Positions 1 through 7,776 of a stretch of DNA of 13,371 bases are shown piece after piece. Each line of letters begins with the position of its first letter. Within the stretch, counting starts at the first letter, position 1. Source of the stretch: SG8-39 sp032125995 (GTDB lineage: Bacteria > Pseudomonadota > Gammaproteobacteria > Burkholderiales > SG8-39); assembly GCA_032125995.1 (NCBI GenBank), contig JAQBBQ010000029.1, positions 1-13,371 on the forward strand, in the 5' to 3' direction. Position numbers and translations under genes: made by a program. The notes under the pieces were generated by a model. That model was not told the origin of the DNA. It was given only the letters and a program-made list of their open reading frames with translations, and searched no databases.

Positions 1-1227
1 GTGGAGTACCGGTCGAACGTCGGTCGGCGACGTGGAGATCACGCGAAGCACCTCGCTCGTTGCGGTCTGGTGTTCCAGCGCTTCCTTGGTTTCGTTGAAC
101 AGGCGCACGTTCTCGATCGCGATCACGGCCTGGTCGGCGAAGGTCGTCAGCAGCTCGATGTCGTGGTCGCTAAACGTTCCGGCTTCGCGACGCGTCACGC
201 TGATGATCCCGATCGCGGCACCCTTGCTCAGCATCGGCACGGCGAGGAAGCTGCGCCAGCCCCTTTGGCGCCCCATCTCACGCAACGTGGGCGAGTTGTG
301 CGCACCTTCGGTGTCGCTGACGGGAATCGGTGTCCCGCGAATCGCTGCCTGGGCGAGGATCGTGTCGGGGTTCTCCACCAGCGAGACCGGAAAGAATTTC
401 TTCAGTGCGTCGTCGCCCGACGGATTGGTGGAGGTGAACGCGGCGAGCTGCAACGCATCGCCGACGCGAAGCGACACCGTCGCCGAAAGCGCGCCCAGCA
501 AGCGCATCGAGTTTTCGGCAACCGCGTCGAAAACGGGTTGAACATCCGTCGGCGAGCCGCTGATGACCTTGAGAATCTCGGCGGTGGAGGTCTGCCGCTC
601 GAGCGCTTCCTTGGTCTCCTTGAACAGGCGCACGTTCTCGATCGCGATCACCGCCTGGTCGGCAAAGCTCTGCAGGACCTCGACTTCCTCGGTCGCAAAC
701 GGTCCGGCTGAAGTACGCGTTACTGCGATGGCACCGATTGGCGCGCCTTCGCGCAGCAGGGGAACGGTCAGGGCCGAGCGAAAACCGCGTACGCGCGCGA
801 GCTTGCGCATCTCCGCGCTCTTGTCGCGCTGGGCGTCTCGCAGTTCGATGACGTCGCGCGCGAGGATGCAGCGGCCGACGATGTTCTTTTTCTGCGGCTT
901 CTGCGGAAACATGGCGCGCACGTAAGTCTCGGAATCGGGCAATGCGCCGCGTGCTGCACCGAACAAAATCTGGCTGCCGTCGAAGCGCACCACGGTGACC
1001 GACCAGGCCTTGAACAGGCGCATCGCGCTCGCGGCGATCGCGTCGAACACGGGCTGGACGTCGGACGGCGAGCGCCGAATGACGCGCAGGATCTCGGCCG
1101 TCGCCGCCTGCGCATCGCGCGCGCGAGCGAGATCGTCGCCGTCGCCCTTGCGCTTCTTCTCGCGCGCAAGCGAACGCTGCAGCTTCGCCAGCTGCGCCTG
1201 CAGTTCAATCTTCGTGATCGCCGCCAT
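1..1227 (-). CDS. Multi-GAF-domain sensor protein, N-terminal part (runs off the window)
   Basis: The 409 codons visible have no stop and run off the left edge. The start is ATG at 1227, preceded by a GGAGGGG ribosome site about 5 nt away. Residues 1-40 are charged and probably helical or coiled-coil. Two complete GAF-type units follow (about 43-209 and 215-384) and a third begins near 390. Each opens with a T/S-[AS]-E-[IV]-L-[KR]-V-I-x-x-SP-[ST]-DV-[QR]-PV linker and closes with a F-A-D-Q-A-V-I-A-I-E-N-V-R-L-F helix, typical of stacked GAF modules in bacterial signalling proteins. GAF domains bind small ligands or chromophores. Proteins of this design usually end in a histidine kinase or a cyclase/phosphodiesterase, but the output domain is outside the window, so the biochemical role is not determined. 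There is no obvious signal peptide or membrane segment in the visible part, so it is probably cytoplasmic. It is divergent from the acetoacetyl-CoA synthetase gene. Confidence 0.88.
   Translation of the reverse strand, partial: MAAITKIELQAQLAKLQRSLAREKKRKGDGDDLARARDAQAATAEILRVIRRSPSDVQPVFDAIAASAMRLFKAWSVTVVRFDGSQILFGAARGALPDSETYVRAMFPQKPQKKNIVGRCILARDVIELRDAQRDKSAEMRKLARVRGFRSALTVPLLREGAPIGAIAVTRTSAGPFATEEVEVLQSFADQAVIAIENVRLFKETKEALERQTSTAEILKVISGSPTDVQPVFDAVAENSMRLLGALSATVSLRVGDALQLAAFTSTNPSGDDALKKFFPVSLVENPDTILAQAAIRGTPIPVSDTEGAHNSPTLREMGRQRGWRSFLAVPMLSKGAAIGIISVTRREAGTFSDHDIELLTTFADQAVIAIENVRLFNETKEALEHQTATSEVLRVISTSPTDVRPVLH
79..666. repeat. Direct DNA repeat, 63 nt x2 (79-141 and 604-666)
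   Basis: Positions 79-141 and 604-666 are nearly identical, exactly 525 nt (175 codons) apart. They encode the same 21-residue helix (F-A-D-Q-A-V-I-A-I-E-N-V-R-L-F core) at the end of GAF units 1 and 2. Identity at the nucleotide level, including silent positions, suggests recent unit duplication or gene conversion. Confidence 0.85.
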
Positions 1228-1258
1228 CGCCCCTCCCCGGGCTGGCATGGGCGCGAGA

Positions 1259-1287
1259 AGGGTAGGGGAACCGACTAGAACCGGCAA
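1259..1287 (-). promoter_or_regulatory. Possible promoter for the GAF sensor gene
   Basis: On the minus strand TTGCCG (1287-1282) and TACCCT (1264-1259) are separated by 17 nt and lie about 32 nt before the ATG at 1227. The -35 matches consensus at 4/6 positions and the -10 at only 3/6, so this is a weak candidate based on spacing. Confidence 0.3.
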
Positions 1288-1299
1288 GGGGCGCGCTGT

Positions 1300-1326
1300 G
1301 CTGCGCGCAAACTATAATCGCGCAGC
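1300..1326 (+). promoter_or_regulatory. TATAAT -10 element inside an 8-bp inverted repeat, upstream of acetoacetyl-CoA synthetase
   Basis: A perfect TATAAT lies at 1313-1318, which would start RNA near 1325, about 30 nt before the ATG at 1355. It sits in the 11-nt centre of a perfect inverted repeat: GCTGCGCG (1300-1307) pairs with CGCGCAGC (1319-1326). No convincing -35 hexamer is present at the expected distance (about 1290-1295), so activity may depend on an activator or on the -10 alone. Confidence 0.6.
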
Positions 1327-1354
1327 CCAACGGTCCTCCACGGCCAATCCCGGA

Positions 1355-3325
1355 ATGACCACCCCGCCCATCCTCTGGCAGCCGAGCGAAGAAGCGATCG
1401 AGCGCGCCCAGCTCACGCAGTTCGCGCGCCATTGCGTGCGCCGCCACAACCTCGACCTCAACACCTACCCCGAGTTCTACAACTGGTCGGTCGCCCACCC
1501 CGAGGAATTCTGGAACGCGGTGTGGGAGGAATGCGGCATGATCGCCTCGCGCAAGGGTTCAACCGTGCTCGTCGACGGCGACAAAATGCCGGGCGCGCAC
1601 TGGTATCCGGAGGCGCGGCTAAACTTTGCCGAGAACCTGCTGCGGCGCGGCGATCGCGGCGACGCCTTCGTGTTCTGGGACGAGTCGGGCTTTCGCCGCC
1701 GCGTGTCGTACGCCGACCTCTACAGCGACGTCTCGCGCGCGGCGCAGGCGCTGGTCCAGCTCGGGCTGCGCGCGGGCGACCGGGTCGCGGCATTCATTCC
1801 GAACCTGCCCGAGGCCGGCACGTTCGCGCTCGCGGCGCTCTCGCAGGGCATCGTCTGGTCGTCCTGCTCGCCGGATTTCGGCGTCGACGGGGTGCTCGAT
1901 CGCTTCGGACAGATCGAGCCGAAGGTGCTGTTTTGCGCCGACGGCTATGTCTACAACGGCCAGCGCCACGACTGCCTCGAGCGCGTGCGCGAGATAGCCG
2001 AGCGCCTGCCGAGCCTGCGCAAGATCGTCGTCGTGCCGCACCTCGATCCACGCCTCGACGTGTCGGACATCCCCAAGGCGGTGACGCTAGACGAATGGCT
2101 GCGCCGCTACACGCCCGCGACGATCGTTTACGCACAGCTGCCGTTCGAGCATCCGGTTTACATCCTGTTCACGTCGGGTACCACCGGCAAGCCGAAATGC
2201 ATCGTCCACGGGGTCGGTGGCAGCTTGCTGCAGCACCTGAAGATGTACAAGCTGCAGTTCGACGTCCGTGCGGGCGACCGCTTCTTCTTCTACTGCACGA
2301 CGAACTGGGTGGTCTGGAACCTGCTCTTCGGCGGCCTCTGCGCCGAGGCGAGCGTCATGCTCTACGACGGCTCGCCCTTCGTGCGCGGCGGAAAGATCCT
2401 GTTCGATTTTGCCGAGCAGGAAGGCATCACGCATTTCGGGACGTCGGCGAAATTCATCGACGCGATCGCCAAGCGTGGTGTCGCGCCGCGCGAGACGCAC
2501 GACCTGTCGGCGCTGCGCATGATCCTGACGACCGGCTCGCCGCTGATTGCGGAGAACTTCGACTACGTCTACCGCGAGGTGAAGGCAGACGTCTGCCTGT
2601 CGTCGATATCGGGCGGCACCGACATCCTGGCGGCCTTCATCGACGCCAATGCGGTGCTGCCGGTGTACCGCGGCGAACTGCAATGCCGCTCGCTCGGCGT
2701 CGATGTCCAGGTTTTCGACGAAGACGGAAATTCCGTGGTGGGTGAAAAAGGCGAGCTGGTGTGCACGAAGCCCTTTCCGTCGATGCCGCTCGGTTTCTGG
2801 CGCGACCGCGGCGACGAGCGCTACCACGCGGCGTACTTCGCGCGCTATCCGAACGTCTGGTGCCACGGCGACTGGGTCGAGCTCACCGAGCGCGGCACGA
2901 TGATCGTCTACGGAAGGTCGGATGCGACACTCAATCCCGGTGGCGTGCGCATCGGCACTGCGGAGATCTACGCCCAGGTCGAGCGCGTCGACCAGGTCGA
3001 CGAGGCGGTCGCGATCGGGCAGCTCTGGCCGCCGGAGGCGCCCGCGGACACGCGCGTGGTCCTGTTCGTGAAGCTGCGGCCCGGTTTCACGCTCGATGCG
3101 GCACTCGAGGAACGCCTATGCGAGCAGATCCGCATCAACGCGACGCCGCGCCATGTGCCGGCGAAGATCATTCAGGTCGATGACATTCCGCGCACCAAGA
3201 ACGGCAAGGTCGTCGAGCTTGCGGTGCGCGCCGTGGTGAACGGCATGCCGGTCGGCAATACCGATGCGCTCGAGAACCCCGAGGCGCTCAAGCTGTTTCG
3301 CGACCTGCCGCAGTTGCGGGCGTAG
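1355..3325 (+). CDS. Acetoacetyl-CoA synthetase (acetoacetate-CoA ligase)
   Basis: A 656-residue ANL-superfamily enzyme, the usual length for acetoacetate-CoA ligase (EC 6.2.1.16). It activates acetoacetate with ATP and CoA in the cytoplasm, feeding ketone bodies or polyhydroxybutyrate breakdown products into acetyl-CoA metabolism. The P-loop-like ATP motif T-S-G-T-T-G-K-P-K is at residues 273-281, the adenylate-binding N-P-G-G motif starts at N527, and the C-terminal R-T-K-N-G-K motif places the catalytic lysine at K618. The tail following it (VELAVRAVVNG, then NPEALKLF) is characteristic of acetoacetyl-CoA rather than acetyl-CoA synthetases. The ATG at 1355 was chosen because it begins the conserved N-terminal region and lies just below the TATAAT box. 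The frame stays open upstream to 995, but that part overlaps the divergent gene. The ribosome site is weak. It is monocistronic and convergent with the esterase gene. Confidence 0.93.
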   Translation: MTTPPILWQPSEEAIERAQLTQFARHCVRRHNLDLNTYPEFYNWSVAHPEEFWNAVWEECGMIASRKGSTVLVDGDKMPGAHWYPEARLNFAENLLRRGDRGDAFVFWDESGFRRRVSYADLYSDVSRAAQALVQLGLRAGDRVAAFIPNLPEAGTFALAALSQGIVWSSCSPDFGVDGVLDRFGQIEPKVLFCADGYVYNGQRHDCLERVREIAERLPSLRKIVVVPHLDPRLDVSDIPKAVTLDEWLRRYTPATIVYAQLPFEHPVYILFTSGTTGKPKCIVHGVGGSLLQHLKMYKLQFDVRAGDRFFFYCTTNWVVWNLLFGGLCAEASVMLYDGSPFVRGGKILFDFAEQEGITHFGTSAKFIDAIAKRGVAPRETHDLSALRMILTTGSPLIAENFDYVYREVKADVCLSSISGGTDILAAFIDANAVLPVYRGELQCRSLGVDVQVFDEDGNSVVGEKGELVCTKPFPSMPLGFWRDRGDERYHAAYFARYPNVWCHGDWVELTERGTMIVYGRSDATLNPGGVRIGTAEIYAQVERVDQVDEAVAIGQLWPPEAPADTRVVLFVKLRPGFTLDAALEERLCEQIRINATPRHVPAKIIQVDDIPRTKNGKVVELAVRAVVNGMPVGNTDALENPEALKLFRDLPQLRA

Positions 3326-3332
3326 TTGGGAG

Positions 3333-3351
3333 AAAGGGGTCAGACCCCTTT
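3333..3351. repeat. REP-like palindrome, copy 1 (AAAGGGGTCAGACCCCTTT)
   Basis: A perfect 9+1+9 inverted repeat, 8 nt after the acetoacetyl-CoA synthetase stop. The GGGGTCAGACCCC core resembles short palindromic elements scattered in intergenic DNA of many proteobacterial genomes. Family membership is from memory and was not searched. Confidence 0.7.
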
Positions 3352-3396
3352 TGATAATCGGCGGTCGTCGTGCACTGAAAAGGGGGTCTGACCCCT
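3335..3396. terminator. Inverted pair of REP-like palindromes; possible bidirectional terminator
   Basis: The second palindrome (GGGGTC T GACCCC, 3383-3395) is in the opposite orientation to copy 1. Positions 3335-3348 pair perfectly with 3383-3396 over 14 bp. TTTT (3349-3352) then pairs with AAAA (3378-3381), with G3382 bulged, closing a 25-nt loop. It lies between two convergent genes, so a long hairpin here could end transcription from both sides or protect both mRNA ends. There is no free U-tract beyond the hairpin, so classical intrinsic termination is not certain. Confidence 0.5.
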
Positions 3397-3420
3397 GGCC
3401 AGAGCGATCGCGGGTTTGAT

Positions 3421-4089
3421 TCAGTGAAGCGTCGCGCCGCGGCGCTGGTAGATACCCTGCAGCAGGCGGAGCGAGCCGAGCGAAATCGCACGGTGCGACA
3501 GCGCATGCCCTAGATCGTCGACGATGTCGAGGGTCACCGGGACGCGCAGCGCATTCAACGATCGGGCCGCGCGTTCGGCGTAGACCCGCGAGACGATGCA
3601 GTCGTAGGCGCCGTGCACGAGATGAATTCGCGCGTCGATCCGGGTGTCGGGCTTGGGCAGGCTGGCAAAGCGCGACGAGAACGCGACGACCGCACCGGCC
3701 AGCTCGGGCAGCGCCTTGACGGCCTCGAGCGCGACCGTGCCGCCCTGGGAGAATCCGATCAGCACGGTGCGCCGCGAGGCGAGGCCAAGCGCCATCTGCT
3801 CGCGGCGTACCAGATCCTCGACGTCGGGCAACACTTCGGCGACGCGTTCGCGATGGTTGTCGCCGGTGAGACCCCGCGTCGCGTACCAATCCTGCGCCGC
3901 ACCGCCGCGGGCGCCGCGCCGGAATCCGCTCGGCACCACCATCGCGGCGCTCGGGAAGCGGGCTTGAAAACGAAACGCGATCGGGATCATCGACTGCGCG
4001 GTCGCGCCGCAGCCGTGCAAAAATACGAACAGGTGCCGGGCCTGCCGGTCAGGCGTGGGCGCGAAGCGGTAGACCCGACCGGTGGACAT
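3421..4089 (-). CDS. Serine carboxylesterase, phospholipase/carboxylesterase (YpfH-like) alpha/beta hydrolase
   Basis: A 222-residue alpha/beta hydrolase of the small phospholipase/carboxylesterase family, which hydrolyses short-chain carboxylic esters in the cytoplasm. The catalytic triad can be read directly. The nucleophile is S114 in G-F-S-Q-G-G, the acid is D163 in H-G-A-Y-D, and the base is H195 in D-L-G-H-A-L. The oxyanion-hole region is H-G-C-G at 25-28. There is no signal peptide or membrane segment. The ATG at 4089 starts the conserved core (STGRVYRFAP). An in-frame TTG at 4125 would add 12 residues without a better ribosome site. It lies 57 nt downstream of the thioesterase gene on the same strand, so the two are probably co-transcribed. 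The natural substrate cannot be read from the sequence. Confidence 0.85.
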   Translation of the reverse strand: MSTGRVYRFAPTPDRQARHLFVFLHGCGATAQSMIPIAFRFQARFPSAAMVVPSGFRRGARGGAAQDWYATRGLTGDNHRERVAEVLPDVEDLVRREQMALGLASRRTVLIGFSQGGTVALEAVKALPELAGAVVAFSSRFASLPKPDTRIDARIHLVHGAYDCIVSRVYAERAARSLNALRVPVTLDIVDDLGHALSHRAISLGSLRLLQGIYQRRGATLH

Positions 4090-4146
4090 GGGCCGATTGT
4101 GACTCCATCTTCGGGGCGCTGCCAACCCCGACCGGGGCCCGCCGGG

Positions 4147-4668
4147 TCAGGTTGCTGCAGCGCGGTCTGCGGCGGGGGATCCGATGAGGATGCAAGTGGT
4201 GGTGCCGTGGGCGTAGAGCTTGCCGGCGGCGTCCTCGAGGCGCGCCTCGGCGGTTGCGGTGCTGCGTCCTTGATGGATCACCTTGCCGATGGCGCGCACC
4301 GGCCCGGTATCGCGCGTAACCGCGCGCACCAGGTTGATTTTGACCTCGAGCGTCGTGTACCCCACGCCGCGCGGCAGCAGCGTGTGCACCGCGCAGCCCA
4401 TGGCCGAGTCGAGCAGGGTCATCGCGATGCCGCCGTGCACCACCCCGATCGGGTTGTAGTGCTGCTCGGCAGGGGTCGCGCCGAACACCGCGTGCCCTTC
4501 GCCGACATCCAGCAACTCGTAACCGATCAATTTCGTGATCGGCGGTGACGCAATCTCGCCGACGACCAGTTTGCGCAGGTACTCGAGCCCGCTAAGCGCC
4601 TTGCCTGCCGCATAGGCGGCCTTCGGATCGTCCCAGTTCACCGTAATGCTGCGCTGCGGATGGGACAT
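4147..4668 (-). CDS. PaaI-family hotdog-fold acyl-CoA thioesterase
   Basis: A 173-residue protein with a single hotdog domain. The active-site segment H-Y-N-P-I-G-V-V-H-G-G-I-A at 70-82 contains N72 and the H78-G79-G80 motif, and D87 in L-L-D-S-A-M-G begins the central helix, as in PaaI/YdiI-type thioesterases that hydrolyse aryl- or acyl-CoA. The substrate is not determinable from sequence. These enzymes act in the cytoplasm as multimers, and no export signal is present. The start is ATG at 4668, fixed by AAGGAG 7 nt upstream. A TTG at 4692 would precede the ribosome site and was rejected. The first 40 residues form an extension ahead of the core. It lies between uvrA (101 nt upstream) and the esterase (57 nt downstream), all on the minus strand. 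Confidence 0.87.
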   Translation of the reverse strand: MSHPQRSITVNWDDPKAAYAAGKALSGLEYLRKLVVGEIASPPITKLIGYELLDVGEGHAVFGATPAEQHYNPIGVVHGGIAMTLLDSAMGCAVHTLLPRGVGYTTLEVKINLVRAVTRDTGPVRAIGKVIHQGRSTATAEARLEDAAGKLYAHGTTTCILIGSPAADRAAAT

Positions 4669-4769
4669 GTCGTACTCCTTGTGAAGGTCCAAAATGGGGG
4701 CCCGCGTCCCGTGTGATCCCTTGACGTCGGTCCAGGCTCGAATCCAGCCGAGGCTTGATCAGCGCATTC
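4669..4769. other. 101-nt gap between uvrA and the thioesterase gene
   Basis: Apart from the thioesterase ribosome site I see no convincing promoter or intrinsic terminator. There is only a 4-bp GGCT/AGCC stem without a following U-tract. Read-through from uvrA is therefore possible. Confidence 0.4.
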
Positions 4770-7667
4770 CTAGCCGGCGGCTGCGGCCGGCGCCGTGCGG
4801 CCGAGCACCGCGACAAGATGGCGCCCGGTATGGCTCGCCGCAACCCCCGCGACGCGCTGCGGCGACCCGGTGGCGACCACGGTGCCGCCGCGCTCGCCGC
4901 CCTCGGGCCCCAGATCGATCAGCCAGTCGGCGCTCTTGATGACGTCGAGGTGATGCTCGATCACCACCACGGTATTGCCCGCGTCGCGCAGTCGCCGCAG
5001 GACTTCGAGCAGCTGCTGGATGTCGTGGAAATGCAGGCCCGTCGTCGGCTCGTCGAGGATGTAGAGCGTGCGCCCGGTATCGCGTTTGGAGAGTTCGAGC
5101 GCGAGCTTGACGCGCTGCGCCTCGCCGCCCGAGAGCGTGGTCGCCGACTGGCCGAGCCGCACATAGCCCAGCCCGACGTCGAGCAGCGTTTTGAGCTTGC
5201 GTGCGATGGCGGGAACCGCGGCGAAGAACACCGCGGCCTCGCCGATCGTCATCTCCAGCACTTCGCGGATGGTCTTGCCCCGATAGCGGATCTCGAGCGT
5301 CTCCCGGTTGTAGCGTTGCCCGTGGCAGAGGTCGCAGGGCACGTAGACGTCGGGCAGAAAATGCATCTCGACGCGCGTCACGCCGTCGCCCTGGCAGGCC
5401 TCGCAGCGTCCGCCCTTGACGTTGAACGAAAAGCGTCCGGCGTCGTAGCCGCGGGTGCGCGCCTCGGGCACACCGGCGAACAGGTCGCGGATCGAGGTGA
5501 AGAGCCCGGTGTAGGTCGCCGGATTGGAGCGCGGCGTGCGCCCGATGGGGGCCTGGTCGACGCTCACCACCTTGTCGAGATGTTCGAGCCCGTCGATGCC
5601 GTCGTGCGCCGCGGGTTCGGCCGCGCTGCCGTAGAGGTGGCGCGCGATCGCGGTGTAAAGCGTGTCGTTGACGAGGGTGGACTTGCCCGAACCCGAAACG
5701 CCGGTCACGCAGATGAACAGGCCGAGCGGAATGTCGACGTCGATGCCCTGCAGGTTGTTGCCGCGTGCGCCGTGCACGCGCAGCTTCTGTCGGCCCGGAC
5801 GCCGGCGCAGGGGTGGCAGACCGACGGCGAGCGCACCGGCGAGGTACTGGCCGGTGAGCGAATGGACGTCGGCGACGACCGCCTCAGGCGTGCCTTCGGA
5901 GACGACCTCGCCGCCTGCCTCGCCCGCGCCCGGGCCCATGTCGATGACGTGATCCGCGGCACGAATCGTTTCCTCGTCGTGTTCGACCACGATGACCGAG
6001 TTGCCGAGGTCGCGCAGGTGTAGCAGCGTTTCGACCAGCCGCGCGTTGTCGCGCGGGTGCAACCCGATCGAGGGTTCGTCGAGCACGTACATCACGCCGG
6101 TCAGGCCCGAGCCGATCTGGCTCGCCAGCCGAATGCGTTGCGCCTCGCCGCCGGAGAGCGACTGCGCCGCGCGGTCGAGGGACAGGTAGTCGAGCCCGAC
6201 GTTGCTGAGGAATTCGAGGCGACCAACGATCTCGCGCACGACGCGCTCGGCCACCTGGGCACGCGCACCCTCGAGGGCGAGGGTGCGAAAGAACTCGAGC
6301 GTTTGGCGCAGCGGCCAGTGCGAGATCTCGTGGATCGTCCGATCGGCAAGGCGTACGTGCAGCGCTTCGCGCCGCAGGCGTGCACCGTTGCAGGCCGGAC
6401 AGGTTCGCGTGCTGCGATAGCGTGCGAGCTCTTCGCGAACCACCGCGGCGTCGGTCTCGCGAAAGCGCCGCTCGAGGTTCGGGATCACCCCCTCGAAGGG
6501 ATGATTGCGCACGGTGGCGCGCCCGCGCTCGGCCGGATAGCTGAAGGCGATCGGCTCGTCGCCCGAGCCGAAGAGGATGCGTTGCTGGACCTCGTCATCG
6601 AGCATCTCCCAGGGTTGCTCGATGTCGAACCCGTAGTGCCGCGCGAGCGACTGCAGCATCGCGTGATAGAAGTGGTTGCGCCGGTCCCAGCCCCGGATCG
6701 CGCCGCCTGCGAGGCTCAGGTTCGGATGCGCCACGACACGCCGCGGATCGAAAAATTCGACCGACCCGAGGCCGTCGCAATGCGGGCAGGCGCCGGCTGG
6801 ATTGTTGAACGAGAACAGACGCGGTTCGAGATCGGGCAGTGCCGTGCTGCAGAGCGGGCAGGCGAACTTCGCCGAGAACAGGTGCTCGGCGCCGCGCTCG
6901 GATTCGAGCGCGATGGCGCGTCCGTCGGCGTGGCGCAGCGCGGTCTCGAAGGAATCGGCGATGCGCTGGCGCGCCTCGGCGCGCACGCGCAGCCGATCGA
7001 CGACGACGTCGATCGAATGACGCGCGCGGCGAGCCAGCTGCGGCGCGGCGTCGAGATCGAAAATCTTGCCGTCGACGCGCACGCGCGTGAACCCCTGCGC
7101 GCGTAATTCATCGAGCAGGTCGCCCTGCTCGCCCTTGCGACCTGCAACCACCGGCGCGAGGATCATCAGCCGCGTGTCCACAGGCAGCGCGAGTACGTGG
7201 TCGACCATCTGCGCCACCGACTGCGCTGCGAGCGGCAGCTGATGCTCAGGACAATACGGTGTGCCGGCGCGCGCAAACAGCAGGCGCAGGTGATCGTGGA
7301 TTTCAGTCGTCGTGCCGACGGTCGAGCGCGGATTGTGACCCGCGCTTTTCTGCTCGATCGCGATCGCCGGCGACAGGCCCTCGATGAGATCGACGTCGGG
7401 CTTGTCCATCAACTGCAGGAACTGGCGCGCATACGCCGACAGTGATTCAACATAGCGCCGCTGGCCCTCGGCATACAGCGTGTCGAACGCGAGCGAGCTT
7501 TTTCCCGAGCCCGAGAGCCCGGTAATCACGACCAGCCGGTTTTTCGGCAAGTCGAGATTCAGGTTTTTGAGATTGTGCGTCCGCGCGCCGCGGATGCGAA
7601 TCGTCTGCTCGGTACGGACGGGGGTCAGGCGCTGTACGTGCTGGGATACCGGCGGCGTAATTTTCAT
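4770..7667 (-). CDS. uvrA: UvrA, excinuclease ABC subunit A
   Basis: A complete 965-residue UvrA, the damage-recognition ATPase of nucleotide excision repair. It dimerises, loads UvrB at lesions and acts on DNA in the cytoplasm. Two ABC ATPase modules are visible. Walker A 1 is G-L-S-G-S-G-K-S at 50-57 and Walker A 2 is G-V-S-G-S-G-K-S-T at 656-664. The signatures L-S-G-G-E are at 504-508 and 845-849, and the Walker B Asp-Glu pairs are D530/E531 and D872/E873. Zinc ligands are C270, C273, C294, C297 and C755, C758, C778, C781, with a further C-P-A-C pair at 423-426. The N-terminus runs about 20 residues longer than E. coli UvrA before the conserved R-G-A-R-T-H-N-L. No other ATG, GTG or TTG start was found in that stretch, so ATG 7667 was kept despite a poor ribosome site. 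No clear LexA box was found upstream. Confidence 0.97.
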   Translation of the reverse strand: MKITPPVSQHVQRLTPVRTEQTIRIRGARTHNLKNLNLDLPKNRLVVITGLSGSGKSSLAFDTLYAEGQRRYVESLSAYARQFLQLMDKPDVDLIEGLSPAIAIEQKSAGHNPRSTVGTTTEIHDHLRLLFARAGTPYCPEHQLPLAAQSVAQMVDHVLALPVDTRLMILAPVVAGRKGEQGDLLDELRAQGFTRVRVDGKIFDLDAAPQLARRARHSIDVVVDRLRVRAEARQRIADSFETALRHADGRAIALESERGAEHLFSAKFACPLCSTALPDLEPRLFSFNNPAGACPHCDGLGSVEFFDPRRVVAHPNLSLAGGAIRGWDRRNHFYHAMLQSLARHYGFDIEQPWEMLDDEVQQRILFGSGDEPIAFSYPAERGRATVRNHPFEGVIPNLERRFRETDAAVVREELARYRSTRTCPACNGARLRREALHVRLADRTIHEISHWPLRQTLEFFRTLALEGARAQVAERVVREIVGRLEFLSNVGLDYLSLDRAAQSLSGGEAQRIRLASQIGSGLTGVMYVLDEPSIGLHPRDNARLVETLLHLRDLGNSVIVVEHDEETIRAADHVIDMGPGAGEAGGEVVSEGTPEAVVADVHSLTGQYLAGALAVGLPPLRRRPGRQKLRVHGARGNNLQGIDVDIPLGLFICVTGVSGSGKSTLVNDTLYTAIARHLYGSAAEPAAHDGIDGLEHLDKVVSVDQAPIGRTPRSNPATYTGLFTSIRDLFAGVPEARTRGYDAGRFSFNVKGGRCEACQGDGVTRVEMHFLPDVYVPCDLCHGQRYNRETLEIRYRGKTIREVLEMTIGEAAVFFAAVPAIARKLKTLLDVGLGYVRLGQSATTLSGGEAQRVKLALELSKRDTGRTLYILDEPTTGLHFHDIQQLLEVLRRLRDAGNTVVVIEHHLDVIKSADWLIDLGPEGGERGGTVVATGSPQRVAGVAASHTGRHLVAVLGRTAPAAAAG

Positions 7668-7776
7668 GACGTGATGAGGTGACGAGACAGTGGCGCAGGC
7701 TGATGCGATTCAAAATGACAACCTGCTACTATAACGAGCCTTCCCCTCCTGCTTCTACCCCAAGCTTCATCCCGTA
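7668..7776. promoter_or_regulatory. Divergent uvrA / MFS promoter region
   Basis: A 109-nt spacer between divergent genes. On the plus strand TATAAC (7730-7735) is a good -10 match about 42 nt before the MFS ATG. TTCAAA (7709-7714) is a possible -35 (4/6) with a short 15-nt spacer. I could not pick out a credible -10/-35 pair for uvrA on the minus strand. Confidence 0.45.

Noticed and set aside
1..711. Open frame on the plus strand over the GAF repeats, itself appearing repetitive
   Set aside because: It is the antisense of the GAF units. The apparent protein repeat is the reverse reading of the conserved GAF helix.
995..1354. Upstream extension of the acetoacetyl-CoA synthetase frame by 120 codons
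   Set aside because: It overlaps the divergent GAF gene and its ribosome site, lies above the TATAAT box and has no similarity to the family.
4755..7106. Long open frames on the plus strand opposite uvrA (422 and 349 codons)
   Set aside because: They mirror uvrA codons in a GC-rich genome with strong third-position bias, lack ribosome sites and show no recognisable domains. uvrA on the minus strand explains the region completely.
7723..7738. Possible LexA box CTG-N10-GAG in the uvrA/MFS spacer
   Set aside because: One half-site is wrong and only about 9 of 16 positions fit the E. coli consensus. It also coincides with the -10 of the MFS gene, so it is not enough to call an SOS site.
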